Part shown: positions 34,975-45,519 of the stretch, one piece after another
How positions within the stretch are numbered: position 1 is the stretch's first letter
Layout: every line of letters starts with the position of its first letter
Assembly: GCA_950097015.1 (NCBI GenBank)
Contig: CATNEN010000002.1
Location: 744,001-808,000 of the forward strand
Source of the DNA: Macrostomum hystrix
Taxonomy: Eukaryota; Platyhelminthes; Macrostomidae
Direction: 5' to 3'
DNA: 64,000 bases
Notes under the pieces: model-generated
What the model was told of the DNA's origin: nothing
Seen by the model: the letters and a program-made list of their open reading frames with translations, nothing else
Databases searched by the model: none
Translations under genes and position numbers: made by a program

Positions 34975-35345
34975 GCTGCGGGCGATTGCACATCATTATT
35001 TAGTGACACTCTAGTGACATAAGTGACATTATTTTGTCCCGCAGCCAGCGAGGAGGCAATTCTGCCCATTTCGCTGACTCCTGAGCACACACGCACACAG
35101 ATACTGTACGCAGGCACACACTCACACAGGTGTGTACATATGCCCTGTCTTGCTCATCGTCAGGCAGTGTACACTCTCACTGTGCCTTGGAGGTTGGCCC
35201 TCGAGGGCGTAACTTGCACTGTAAACCCCCAAGCCTTCTCTCCGCGGCTGCGCCCCAAAAAGAATGTGGCCTCGCCGCGGAATCGAACTTAGGGCACGTG
35301 GTGCGAGAGGCAAACGCGTTAATTACCCGCTCTGCCACCGACCCC
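34975..35345 (-). mobile_element. SINE, near full-length copy
   Basis: On the minus strand the tRNA-like head (35275-35345) is followed by the body with GGGGCGCAGCCGCGGAGAG, the CAAGTTACGCCCTCGAGGGC part, AGTGTACACTGCCTGACGA and the tail-proximal GGCAGAATTGCCTCCTCGCT. It aligns end to end with 45950-46320. Bases 34690-34970 before it and 35346-35935 after it show no gene. Confidence 0.8.
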
Positions 35346-35935
35346 CGGGTGGGAAGTAGAGGGGGAGAATTAGTTTGTATGAAAGTGAATGTTGAGATTT
35401 AGAAGGATCCCCTGATCCTTCATCTCGCCGGATTCACTGATCCCTTCGCAAGGCCCAGCTGTTTCTACAAAATGACTCCTTGTTAGCATATTATGTTACT
35501 GACTACAGACTTTCGCCGAAGTTCAATTTATCAGTTCGGCAGTTGACATACTTTGTATGGTTTCTGAAGGATGGCTTTAAGAAAAACATGCTTTCATGCC
35601 AATATAAAATCTTTTTTTCGTAGTACGGAGCATCGTTGGGCTTATACGAAAAGTAAAAAAAATGATAAGTGGAACTATTATTAAAAATCAACGGTCTATT
35701 CACTTGCATTGTTGTCTACAATCAATACCTCTTATCTGGCTTGCTGTTGCCAAAGCTATTATCTAAAAAACTACTCATTAATGAGTAGCCGATAAACTTT
35801 ATACCCAGCAATGGCGCCATCCAAACTTTAGTGACATTTTCTGTTAGTTTGGACTTTGTCGTTACCAATGGCCGATCGTCATGAAAAGTACCTTGAAAAA
35901 CTCAATTTTACTATTTTTTTGTTCTTATGTGCTGT

Positions 35936-36095
35936 GGCACACCAATTTCCCCGAGCTCGATTCCGCAGCGAGGCCACATTCTGATTTGAGACCCCAGCTT
36001 CGGTGAGACGACTTGATGGCGGAACCTTCCAAGGCACAGTGAGAGTGTACACTGCCTAAGACTTCAGGGCAGCAGTACACACCTGTAGGAATGAG
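35936..36095 (+). mobile_element. SINE fragment
   Basis: Starts inside the tRNA-like head (GAGCTCGATTCCGCAGCGAG) and continues through CACAGTGAGAGTGTACACTG to ACACACCTGTAG. Diverged and truncated at both ends. Confidence 0.65.
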
Positions 36096-36410
36096 TGTGT
36101 AATCAAAGGATGTTTTGGAGTGCCAAACGAGAATTAAAAATACGAGTAAGGCTAACATAACATTGCTTTTTCAATTGCATCTTCCTAATTCAATTCCTTG
36201 CAGCCACTAATTATTATTTTAAAGTGCGAACTTGGCAATTTTTATATTTCGTGCATATGCAGCATTGCTACTAATGTGAGCTTGTCAGTAGCAAATCAAG
36301 CGTATATTGATTTTCTCATTCAATTTAGGTGTAGCAAATGACAAATTGAAACTACAGTTTTAGCGCAAAGTTTTTAAACAATTCTTTCCACTCTCAAATA
36401 TATGCTTCAG

Positions 36411-36418
36411 TTTTATTT
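36411..36418 (-). terminator. AATAAA overlapping the stop codon
   Basis: The minus strand reads AGCAAATAAAACTG, so the TAA stop of the secreted-protein gene is inside the AATAAA hexamer. If used, the 3' UTR would be only about 15-25 nt. Confidence 0.5.
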
Positions 36419-36721
36419 GCTAGAAGGCAGGGGGGTCTCCCACGGGTGCATCTCGATCTGGCCGTTCTCGGTCTCCACCAGACTCATCGGGTTGGTGTTG
36501 GGCAGCATGTCGATGTGACCGTTGGTCTGCAGCAGCTTCTCCAGGATGTCGACCTCGATGTCCCAGTCTTCTTCCATCTCGTTCAGGTTGTAGTGCACCT
36601 TCTCGCCTTCCACAATGGACTCCACATAGTCGCCAGGTTGAACACCTTCGCGACTGTTGGCAGCGGCGGCGCCTGCGGAAGCCACGAGCAGAGCCAGGAG
36701 GAGCAGACAGAATTTCGGCAT
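36413..36721 (-). CDS. Small secreted acidic protein, unknown function
   Basis: A single-exon frame of 102 residues from ATG (36719-36721) to TAA. Residues 1-21 are a classic signal peptide (MPKFCLLLLALLVASAGAAA). The mature part is acidic, has no cysteine and no dibasic processing sites, and contains EMEEDWDIEVDILEKLLQ, which may form a helix. GC-rich codon use in an AT-rich surrounding supports coding. The stop overlaps an AATAAA. A pyrimidine-AG lies 4 nt before the ATG. I do not recognise the family. Confidence 0.75.
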   Translation of the reverse strand: MPKFCLLLLALLVASAGAAAANSREGVQPGDYVESIVEGEKVHYNLNEMEEDWDIEVDILEKLLQTNGHIDMLPNTNPMSLVETENGQIEMHPWETPLPSSK

Positions 36722-37377
36722 GTCGCTGGAGTTGATTTGAGAAGTCTTCTACGAGACTTTTGACTAGAATCGAAAATAAAAGCTTTAATGTCAGACAGTG
36801 TCCTAAAGTTGTCAGCCAGAGCTTTACAATGTTGGATGAGGCTGAGACTTGCTAGACTGGGTTCTAACGTGTTGACAGGGTTTTGAATTGTTAGCGATTA
36901 ATGCGATCTTTTAAGCAAGTCTTAAATTTCATAGGAAATCCTGTCTTACCTTGGCTTGAATTCGTAAAAAAATGGCAAACGGAAGAGCCGACAAAGGAGA
37001 TAATCTTTCCAATCGAAAAGTCCCAAATCTGGTAGTTATAGCCCTCTGTCACTTGGGCCTTATCAGTGCGCAACAAGTTGCTGATTATTGTTCGATAATT
37101 AGCATACAATGGTTCGATTTCGGATTTCAACTCACCCTGGCGGGCCTCGTGAGAAACTGGCAGCAAAACCAATCGCGCACATTAAAAAGCATTTACTATT
37201 GAATGGCTATTATAGCCCTCCTAAATTGGTTATAAATTATGGTAAGGCCGACTGGAGAAACAATCTGGCGAGAACCGTCTCATCTGGCACAATGGCCAGT
37301 TTTGTGTCTCTTTACTTTTTTCCGCTGACGATTGCCAAGCAAGAGAAAAAAGGTCTGATAAGGTTGTCAGCATCAGC

Positions 37378-37386
37378 ATATAAGCT
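37378..37386 (+). promoter_or_regulatory. Candidate TATA box for the TULIP gene
   Basis: CATATAAGC lies upstream of a possible non-coding first exon ending at GAA|GTGAGA (37423/37424). An intron from there to the acceptor CCGCAG at 37881-37886 would place the ATG 4 nt into exon 2. This is inferred from sequence alone. Bases 36722-37370 before it show no gene. Confidence 0.35.
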
Positions 37387-37589
37387 AGTACACCGTTCGT
37401 TGAGTTCACAACAGAATTGAGAAGTGAGAATTCATTTCTGGTTTACTAGCATAGCCCTATTGTTAACGCAGCTGAACAAAAGTAAGTTTGCCGTTTGTAA
37501 TTACACTTCTCTATTGCTTCCACTTCAGGACCTTCTCAACGTGTTCTAACACGTGAACACTTGTTTCTACAACACGATCCCTCACCATG

Positions 37590-37810
37590 ACCACTTGTTT
37601 CTACACCGTTATCCTGCATAGTGACTACAGGCTTCTACCCAATGATCATTCACAATTACCACTTGTTCCTTCCCAATAATCCTACAAATGACGATTTGTA
37701 CCTTCATTCTGATCGTTCACAATGACCACTAGTTCCTTCCCAATAATCCTACAAATGACGATTTGTACCTTCATTCTGATCGTTCACAATGACCTCTAGT
37801 TCCTACCGCA
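37590..37810. repeat. About 68-bp repeat, three copies
   Basis: Units resembling CCTACAAATGACGATTTGTA + CCTTCATTCTGATCGTTCAC lie directly upstream of the TULIP coding sequence; the last two are nearly identical. Confidence 0.8.
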
Positions 37811-37890
37811 TAATCCTTACCTCTTTTTTACCTCTTGCTCGCTCATGTCTCCATGATCCCATCGCCCCCCATCCCGCCATCCGCAGCGTC

Positions 37891-39388
37891 ATGCTGAAGC
37901 TCGTGTGCGCCCTGGCGCTCCTGTCGCTGACCTCGGTCAGCCTGAGCGCCCGCCTGCCCGACACTGCCGTCGCCAACGATCGAGTGTTCACCGAAGACGA
38001 GAACGAGTCTCTGAACCGCTACATCAAGGCCCTGCTGGAGAACCTGAAGGAGGAGATGCCGAAGGGCATCCCGGAGCTCGGCATTCCGCCGCTGGAGCCG
38101 CTGCACATGCCGGAGATCAGGACCGAAATCAAGGAGGGCGTCGCCCACATCCGTCTGCACATGCTGGACCTCATCATCGAGGGCCTGTCCAGCTTTGTTG
38201 TTCGCGAGGTCAAGGGCGACCTGAACACTCTGAGCTTCTCCCTGGACCTGTTCCTGCCGGAAATCACCGGACAGAGCTTCTACGATCTGGACGTGAGTCG
38301 CATCGACTGTTTTATGTTTTATATGTTGAAAAATGTTTTTCAATCCATGCAATAATATGTTATCTAGATTATCTACTCGCATTATTTTACCTTCCACGCA
38401 GGGCAAGGTGCTGATTTTCCCACTGTACGGTCGTGGCATGGCCGGCCTGAAGGTCAACGATCTGCACTTCAAGGGCTCCGCCCGCATCACCATCAAGAAC
38501 ATGGAGATGCTGCAGCTCGACCACTTCGATCTGCACATCGTGTTCTCCCAGATCCAAGTCTACCTGGAGAACATCGTCGGCGGTGGCAACCTGGGCAACA
38601 TTGTGAACACGTTGCTCAACATGCTCGGCAAGCTGCTGTACGACAAGTTCAAGGACCAGCTCCTGCCACCGCTGAACCGCATCATCAAGGACGCCCTGAA
38701 CGAGCAGCTGGCCAAGATCAAGCTTTCCGACCTCATCGGCGGCATCGGCGCTGCGCCCGTCAGCCGGTTCAGCGTGTCTCCAGTTCAGAACTCCGTCAAC
38801 ACCTACATTGACATGCTGATGGAGAATCTGCGTCCGTACCTTCGCGAAAACGGCATGGACCCAATGAGCCTTCCGGACATGTCCACCGGCTTCTCCAAGA
38901 AGATCTGGTTCGTCACCTGGCACGGCGGCGCCAGCATCAGCCAGGGCAGCCTTCGCAGCCTGTCCAGCATCCACCGAACTGGCAACTTCGGCCTCCAGCA
39001 GACCGGAAATCGACTCACCATCGACGGCGCTGTCGGTGTCAACGGTCTGTGGGGCAGCTTCCGCGCCAGCGCCTGGTTCATGGCCATCAGGATCTCGGCT
39101 GGCATCGAGCTGACGGTCCAGACTGTCCGGGTCCGCGCTCGCCTGCACGCCGACATTGACAACGACCTGAAGGCCGTCCTGGAGCAGTTCAACATCACCG
39201 AGGTGTCCAACATTGGCGTGAAGGTCAGTGGCCTCGGACCTCTGAACTGGATCCTGGGCCCCCTCGCCACCCTGGTCGTGAACGGAGTCCGCGGCAAGAT
39301 CATCCAGGCCATCGAGAACCCCATCAAGTCCAAGGTCAACGACCTGCTGAAGAACCTGAAGATGCCAAACTTCAGTCTGATTCATTGA
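37891..39388 (+). CDS. Secreted two-module TULIP lipid-binding protein (takeout/JHBP-like plus group-7-allergen-like)
   Basis: Two exons, 37891-38292 and 38402-39388, join in phase 0 (donor GAC|GTGAGT, acceptor CACGCAG|GGC; 109-bp intron) to give 462 residues. Residues 1-19 are a signal peptide. About 30-250 resemble the takeout/juvenile-hormone-binding family, including the FPLYGRGMAGLKVNDLHFKG strand pair and an amphipathic helix at LGNIVNTLLNMLGKLLYDKF. About 260-462 resemble mite group-7 allergens (DPMSLPDMSTGF, then GPLNWILGPLATLVVNGVRG). TULIP folds hold lipids in a long groove, so a secreted lipid carrier or sensor is likely; the ligand is unknown. A usual takeout protein has one module of about 240 residues, so this is a tandem arrangement. 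Coding GC content is far above that of the flanks. The ATG is 4 nt after an AG acceptor-like site. Confidence 0.88.
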
Positions 39389-39589
39389 CAAGCTGTCAAT
39401 CAATATGCAAGCTGGTTAGAATGTGAGAATCTGCGAGGGTTTAAAGTAGCATAAAAAATAGTCAAAATACACGGATAGATGACAGGAGTTTGTGAACAGT
39501 TCTTTAGTTATCATAATTTGTTATTTTTGGTTAGAACATTGTGAATATTTCGAATACCAAATTTTTTTTCTTTAATTTATATCTCTAAA

Positions 39590-39735
39590 AATATTCAACT
39601 AATCGCCATGAGAATCCAGTACACAGGCTATTTTGTCGCTATATTCGATGAAACAAGTTCTAGAATTTCAAAGCATCAGCTTCGTCGAGATTAAACGATT
39701 CTCGTCTCGACGAACTGTCAGTAAGTCGCAAGGAC
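39590..39735 (+). repeat. Diverged copy of the module leader
   Basis: AATATTCAACTAATCGCCAT through ACGATTCTCGTCTCGACG aligns with 6110-6230 and 27301-27400 with many changes, and without the SINE and satellite that follow there. It shows that this leader is a dispersed repeat. Bases 39736-40290 after it contain nothing assignable. Confidence 0.6.
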
Positions 39736-40290
39736 TTTTGTTTTTAAGATCCCAGTCACCAGGATCCTCTTCATCCACTGATTATGTCTGCTGACTGACG
39801 ACTGCAATTAGAGATGCAAATCGGGTGCTATTGTTGAAGGTCCCGACGATCGCTGCAGACGCTCCAGACGACGATTGTAACACACTAAAAGTGGGGAACG
39901 AACCTCACGCTGGCAGACCGAGACCGGTTTCTGGCTTGTTTGCCTTCGTCAGTCAGCCATAGCCATACGCAGTCCTCTCCCGCCACTCTTAGTGTGCACA
40001 GAAGTCTCTTTTAAGCTTGCCATTATTATGGCGATACTTTTTAGTGTTATGTGAGAGTTTTGCAGCCAAGTCTTTGCTTTTCTACTGTTGTCAGTAGTCT
40101 GAATTGTATCTCTCACAGCGATGAAGGGGACCCTGTTGCCTGGGAAGCTCAGAACAAAGGTTTGAGATGTTGTTCTTGTCACTAGCGTCTTAGACAAAAG
40201 TCGCTGCATTATCTCGACGAAAGTTCGTTTATCGTAAAGGGCGAAAAAATTATTCCATATGGTCGACTTTCACGAAAATCGGTTGTACTA

Positions 40291-41455
40291 TTGGTTTTGT
40301 CAGCCTAGCTGAGAATAGCCACCCAAAATGAGAATCCTGCCTACGCTGACTGCGAAGGCCCTGGCTGCGTGCAGCCTTAGTCTATGGGCCATAGACTATA
40401 AAGGATAAGCAAAGTGATAAAAAGGCATCCAATGTGAGAATCGATGGCTTTTTCTTTTTCCCCCAGCTCTCTCCACTCCTCCAAGCGCAACTCCTCCATC
40501 ACTGCTTCTCCATCACCCACAGTCTCGTTGCTTTCTTGCCTATTTATCCAACACTTAGAATTAACAGAGTTCAGTCTTCACCACTGCAATAAAAATGCCC
40601 GCCTCATCTGTGGACCGCCAGCGACTCATCGCGGCCATTGAAAATGGAAGCTCACTAAGGGAAGCAGCAGCCGTCCTGCAACTGCCTGTCCCAACTGCCT
40701 ATAGAATTGCCCGTCAGCATCGCCTAGAAGGAAGAACTGAGGCGCTTCCTCGAGGTGGTCAACGACTTCTTAAAGTTGATGATGAAATGCGGCAATTTCT
40801 GAACCAGAAGCTGCAAGAGAACCCCTTCCTAACGTTAAAAGAGATGGCCAACTGCATGGCTGCACAGTTTCCGGAGAAGCCTCAAGTGGGGTACAAGACG
40901 GTCGATCGGATGCTCCAATGGATGCTATACACCCTGAAGCTCGGAACGAAGGGCAGTGACACCAGAGCGAGCTGCAATCTGCCTGAAAACATCGAGGCCC
41001 GGAGAGAATATACCAACTTCATGCTGCACCTTGACGCCTCCGTACACATCGTCTATTTGGACGAAACTGGATTCAACTTGTGGCTACGGCGATCGCAAGG
41101 CCGTGCTATCAGGGGTCGCCCTGTTAAGCGGACTGTGACGGCACAAAGAGACGACTCTTTGGGCAGTGCATTGAGGACGGCTATTTTAACTCTTTATTTT
41201 ACTGTACTGTATGATCCAGTGTGTTCCTGTTTCCGTTATTCCGTTCAAGCTATTGGCTAGTCATATGGCTCAGAAGGTATAAAAATAAAAGAATACGACT
41301 CATAGACCAATCGATTCTCACATTGGATGGCTTTTTATCACTTTATTGTCTATGGCCCATAGACTAAGGCTGCACGCAGCCAGGCCCTTCGCAGTCAGCG
41401 TCAGGCAGGATTCTCATTTTGGGTGGCTTTATTCTCAGTTAGGCTGACAAAACCA
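40291..41455. mobile_element. Tc1/IS630-type DNA transposon with about 150-bp inverted ends, internally deleted
   Basis: The ends TTGGTTTTGTCAGCC and GGCTGACAAAACCAA open an inverted repeat of about 150 bp (40291-40445 against 41310-41455). It includes CACCCAAAATGAGAATCCTG and GGCCATAGAC, with small indels between the arms. TA flanks suit the TA-target rule of this superfamily, but the exact boundary is uncertain by one or two bases. The interior holds a truncated transposase. Confidence 0.88.
40595..41260 (+). pseudogene. Truncated Tc1/IS630-like transposase (DNA-binding domain plus first catalytic Asp)
   Basis: A 221-residue frame from ATG. Residues about 5-45 form a helix-turn-helix (DRQRLIAAIENGSSLREAAA). 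About 60-110 form a second winged-helix-like domain. YLDETGFNLWLRRSQGRA at about 150 holds the first Asp of the DDE/D triad. After PVKRTVTAQRDD the family sequence stops, and about 30 unrelated residues lead to the stop, so the second and third acidic residues are missing. Full-length relatives have about 340 residues. It could bind element ends but not cut. Confidence 0.85.
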
Positions 41456-41932
41456 ATTACTCGCTAAAACTAATGCGCCGAATACACAGATAATCATTGG
41501 CTTTGTCACTTCTGACGCTTAATTCAGTTCCTGTTTCACAGATGCTGCTCATTTTACGGGTTATAAATCGATTTAGAACCACAGCGCATTGCAAGCTTTA
41601 TATGAGCTTATTTGGTGGATATTTCTAAAAACCTTAGATTTATCTAATTAATATTAGTAAAATAAATATTTAAAGCAGGTGCTATTTAAATTTCGTATTT
41701 TGTATTATACCGTTAAATTACTTTTTTACTATATTAAATATATTTAACATGAAATTAAAAAATGAGCTATTAACATCGACCGGGGCAATCAATTAAAATA
41801 CAATTTAGTTATTTAGAAAATTAAAACCTAAAAATGATGAAATGACCAGATAAAAAATAGGAAAGGATTTTTAAACTGCTTGCAATAAAACTGATTTTAA
41901 AGACGGCAAAATATGTTACAAAAATGGATGGT

Positions 41933-41938
41933 TTTATT
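41933..41938 (-). terminator. Candidate polyadenylation signal for the TTP-like gene
   Basis: The minus strand reads GCAATAAAAC about 345 nt after the stop. A nearer AATAAA lies at 42071-42076. Either would include the AU-rich nonamer at 42147-42155 in the mRNA. Confidence 0.35.
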
Positions 41939-42146
41939 GCTTTAAATGTCTGGTGGGCAATTATATACTCCATGATAGTCACACAATTTGTTTTATTACA
42001 AATTTTAAATTATAATAAAACGAAACATATAAAATTGAAATCTAAAACGATTGTAAACATCAAAAAATCTTTTATTATTACAGTTTCGACTGATGCCAGT
42101 GCAATAGTGTATTATATTACAAACGCGTGTAAACTACTTGGATATG

Positions 42147-42155
42147 AATAAATAA
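42147..42155 (-). promoter_or_regulatory. AU-rich element nonamer UUAUUUAUU in 3' region of TTP-like gene
   Basis: The minus strand contains TTATTTATT about 128 nt after the stop at 42283. This is the optimal binding site known for tristetraprolin-type tandem zinc fingers, so the gene may regulate its own mRNA. Confidence 0.5.
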
Positions 42156-42282
42156 GTAGTACATGTGGGAATATTACTTGATTGAATGTCAATCATATAA
42201 TATGATAAATATGCAATATTAAACAGTGAGATACGGAATCAAATGTCAGTCTATTTACATTGCAACAACAATGAAGTTCACT

Positions 42283-43241
42283 TCAGTGCTTGAACATACA
42301 ACGGCTCCCGTAGCGACAAATGCGACTAGGGCCGTGAAATGACCGGCATTCCTTAGACTTATAGTTGCTGGGCCTCTGTCGATTGCGCAGGTCGTCAAAA
42401 CCGTGCGCGAACTTGCACTTCTTGCCGAATGGACAAACTGTGCCCATCTGTGAGCAAAGAGTGTTTTTTCTGTGCTTATACTAGTGCGGCTACTAATAGT
42501 AGAGTAAGGGGTGGAAAGTAGACGGTGAGAAATAGACTGGAGGGAGAAGCAGGTGAGAAATATATTATATTCTATTATTACATGAAGTTGGATAACAAGT
42601 AGAGGATAGAATCAGATAGATTAGAAGTTGAGGGTGAGAATTAGACTGGGTGAGAAGTAAAGGGTGAGAATTAAAGTGATTAGAAGAAGATAGTGTAAAT
42701 AATATTAAGGGGTAAGAAGTAGAGGGTGAGAATTAGATTAAGGGGTGAGAAGTAGAGGGTGAGAATTAGATTAAGGGGTGAGAAGTAGAGGGTGAGAATT
42801 AGATTAAGGGGTGAGAAGTAGAGGGTGAGAATTAAATTAAGGGGTGAGAAGTAGAGGGTGAGAATTAGATTAAGGGGTGAGAAGTAGAGGGTGAGAACAT
42901 GAGTGGGTGGAAATTAGTGGGTGAGAATTATAGAGTAAAAGTTTTGTGATTGAGTTGTACTGGAAAATGGCATAAAAACTCACCGCAAAGTGCCGGCAGA
43001 TCTCAGTCTTGAACAGGTCGCCATCGAAGACACCGGAGCGGCCTTCTAAGCTACCACTGCTGCAGCAGCTGCTCGCGCATGTCTGTGCGATAAGGCGCAT
43101 GTAAATGAGATTTTTATTAGAATTGGAGACGATATGATAAAGATAACGTGTTTTTATCTATTTTTTCGAAGTAATTCGAAGTAAATTTTGAAAGCGTTAA
43201 TACTGATTGAAACTTACGTCACTTGAAGTCTCGGAGTTCAT
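42283..43241 (-). CDS. Tristetraprolin-type tandem CCCH zinc-finger protein, three exons
   Basis: Exons on the minus strand are 43218-43241, 42984-43082 and 42283-42447, all joined in phase 0 (donors GAC|GTAAGT and GCG|GTGAGT; acceptors GCACAG|ACA and CTCACAG|ATG), giving 95 residues. Finger 1 is C-x8-C-x5-C-x3-H after LFKTEI, the family's lead-in. Finger 2 is C-x9-C-x5-C-x3-H after NYKSKE. The spacing from the first His to the next Cys is 18 residues, as in TTP. The family binds UUAUUUAUU in 3' UTRs and promotes mRNA decay. The protein ends right after the last His, so the C-terminal NOT1-binding region of vertebrate TTP is absent. Finger 2 has one extra residue in its first spacing. Confidence 0.88.
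42600..42915. repeat. Minisatellite in intron 2 of the TTP-like gene, about 31-bp unit
   Basis: GGTGAGAAGTAGAGGGTGAG + AATTAGATTAAG occurs about seven times with decayed units on the left. It lies wholly inside the 536-bp intron 42448-42983. Confidence 0.9.
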
Positions 43242-43361
43242 GCTGATTTGGTAGCGATTCTATTGTTCAGTGAAGAAGACTGTTTGATGCCTTAAACTGG
43301 AACTTTGTGTTCTATGAATGATTAATAAATCATAATTCATTTTTAGTTTTGATGCTGTCAG

Positions 43362-43369
43362 TTATATAG
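43362..43369 (-). promoter_or_regulatory. TATA box of the TTP-like gene
   Basis: The minus strand reads CTATATAA about 120 nt before the ATG, placing transcription start near 43335. The GC-rich sequence further up (43430-43620) has CCAAT boxes on both strands near 43446 and 43480 and no recognisable gene. Confidence 0.55.
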
Positions 43370-43944
43370 AGTGCTGCGACACCAGCCCGGAGGATGGAGT
43401 GGGTGGGTTGTCTGACGGCGCATTTTCGTTTCGGTCTATCTCTCATTGGCTGGTGTCGCTAGTTGAATTGGAATCAACTGGCCAATAGCGACTCGCCAAA
43501 AACGGCAAAGCTGCACGCGCGTTCCTCCTGCTCCTACCCCCCCTCCCGCAGGGGTCGATAACTCCGCCGCAGGAGGTCGCGGCCGCTGTCAAGAACCAGC
43601 GCGTGACAAGTTGGCCCCATCGCAACGGGGGACGGTATTAGAATATCGACTAGGACAAGACAGGAGTCAGGACCAGTCCGTGCAGGGTATTAGGAGTTCG
43701 TTAGGATCTCCCGCTGTTTAGAAATTTCGAATCGAAAAAAGTAATGGCGCAAGGAATTAACAATTTTTTCAGCTGCTTCTAGGACTAAACTATTTTAGGG
43801 AAGGAAGGAATTAACGCTTGGGACATTGTATTAGCGAATTTGATTTGAATGACACGTTAAATTTTTCATTCTAGGGAATAATTGACTTATTACTTTCTGC
43901 CATAGATTCTACCTATTCAGTCTATTGCTATAATCCCCCAGTAT

Positions 43945-44130
43945 TTGCAGGGCTGCTGACAGTGCACATCCCGCACAGGTGTGTACATCTGCGCTGACTT
44001 TCTCATCGTCAGGCAGTGTGCACTCTCACTGTGCCTTGGAGTTTGGTTCTCAATGTCCCCCATGCGCCACAAATAAATGTGGCCTCGCCACGGAATCGAG
44101 CTCAGGGACCTTGGTGGCAACTCACGCCCC
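43945..44130 (-). mobile_element. SINE, partial copy
   Basis: The minus strand has head remnant GAGCTCGATTCCGTGGCGAG, then CACAGTGAGAGTGCACACTG and the GTACACACCTGTGCGGG part. The A-box region is replaced by unrelated sequence. Bases 44131-44757 after it show no gene. Confidence 0.7.
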
Positions 44131-44757
44131 TTGTCCATAGTCATAAATTATTAATAGTCAGGACCTATACCAAGGAAATTGTCATTTTTTACATGCTTTC
44201 TGCAGAGCTCGAATTCTTTAACAAAGCTTATTTAAATTGCTTGCAAATCAAAATAAAAATGCGCTGCTTCAAGTTGTGTATAATATTTTGTTTAATATGA
44301 ACACCTTAGCAACTACACTGTAATGAAGCTTGACTTTGATTGTCTAGCTCAGTTTGTTTGCTTAGGAAGCAATGAAATGGATGAATCGATTTCAATAACA
44401 GAGAAAGCGAGTTAAATTTAAGTTGGCAACAAAATATTTGATATATACCAGTTAGTAACCATTTCAGATTTTGGATTTATAATCGATGATTGCGCAATTA
44501 GAGTACTGAAGGCGAGTGTTGAAGGCGAGTGTTGAACTGAATATAACAAAAGAACAGTAAATACACAAGTCTGGATCAGACCGCTAAGTCCAGCAGAATA
44601 ATAGAAATTGCAAAAACAAGTCGACAACAATTAATTGTAATAATTCTTGAAAAGTAAACACTCTGACCATTCGGAACCGTTCATGGAGAACTATTTTTAA
44701 TTAAAGAATGAAACACCGACTCCTGCACGCTTGAGTAATGTTTTTAAGTACGATTTT

Positions 44758-45026
44758 ACCATAGACTAAGTCCTTCCTGTATTGGTTTCGGTTTGCGGAC
44801 TATTTTTATTTGTTTTTTAATAAAATGCTTTTTTCTAACATTTCTTACAGTTCTGACTTTAAAAACATTTTTAATCCCCACTTTGGCCTCGGCCAGCTGC
44901 CTATCTCCTCAGTGTATTTTCATTTAATCCCCAGCTTGGCCCGGCCTATTGGCTATAAATCCTACGTATTTATGGCCTAGGCCAGTCATTTAACGGCCTA
45001 GGCCGATTAAACATATAGTCTATGGT
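44758..45026. mobile_element. Candidate MITE with 11-bp inverted ends
   Basis: ACCATAGACTA and TAGTCTATGGT flank 269 bp that contain several GGCCTAGGCC-like palindromes and CCCCACTTTGGCC / CCCCAGCTTGGCC repeats. There is no coding potential. Target duplication is unclear, and the identification rests on the inverted ends only. Confidence 0.4.
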
Positions 45027-45083
45027 CACAGTTGCTGTAAACAGTTTTAGTAGTGCAATCTCGTGAGCCGGGCCAAGCATTAG

Positions 45084-45310
45084 GATAAATACCCCCCCCC
45101 CAAATCGTTGTCTATGGCCTAGGAACGGCTTCGGACTGCGCTTCTGGGCCTCGGCTTCGCCTCGGCCAAGAAACGTGTCCTCAGCATGGATGAATAATAT
45201 AACTTATTGTATTTATAGTTATATTATTCAGATGAAGACAGTTATATTATTCATCCATGGTCCTCAGCCGTTCCTAGGCCAAAGAAACGAAATCAGGGGG
45301 GTATTATTCT
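45084..45310. mobile_element. Foldback element with nested inverted repeats
   Basis: Outer arms of about 45 bp share ACCCCCC, GGCCTAGGAACGGCT and flanking bases in inverted order (45084-45132 against 45264-45310). Inner arms CATGGATGAATAATATAACT (45185-45204) and AGTTATATTATTCATCCATG (45240-45259) are a perfect 20-bp inverted repeat. A third AGTTATATTATTCA lies between them. A single strand could fold into a long hairpin. Confidence 0.7.
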
Positions 45311-45519
45311 ATACTTAACAGTTCGGCAATTTTTTTAAGTATATGTTTACAATAAACAAAATCTTTCCTGCATTCCTGACCACACGCTGTGGCCAATGGT
45401 CAAAAGACAATTTAGACAATAAAAAATAGTTTTAAAAGCAATACGGAAGAGGTGAAAATATTTTTATGAATGAGAGAAGGGAGGGGACTTGATGAGAGAG
45501 AAACATGGAGAGTCGGTAG

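Noticed and set aside
38387..39403. 338-codon minus frame opposite the TULIP gene
   Set aside because: Antisense shadow caused by GC-rich third codon positions. The plus frame has the signal peptide, splice sites and family match.
41924..42151. 75-codon plus frame with hydrophobic start
   Set aside because: AT-rich, opposite the likely 3' UTR of the TTP-like gene, with no homology or splice signals. Probably chance.
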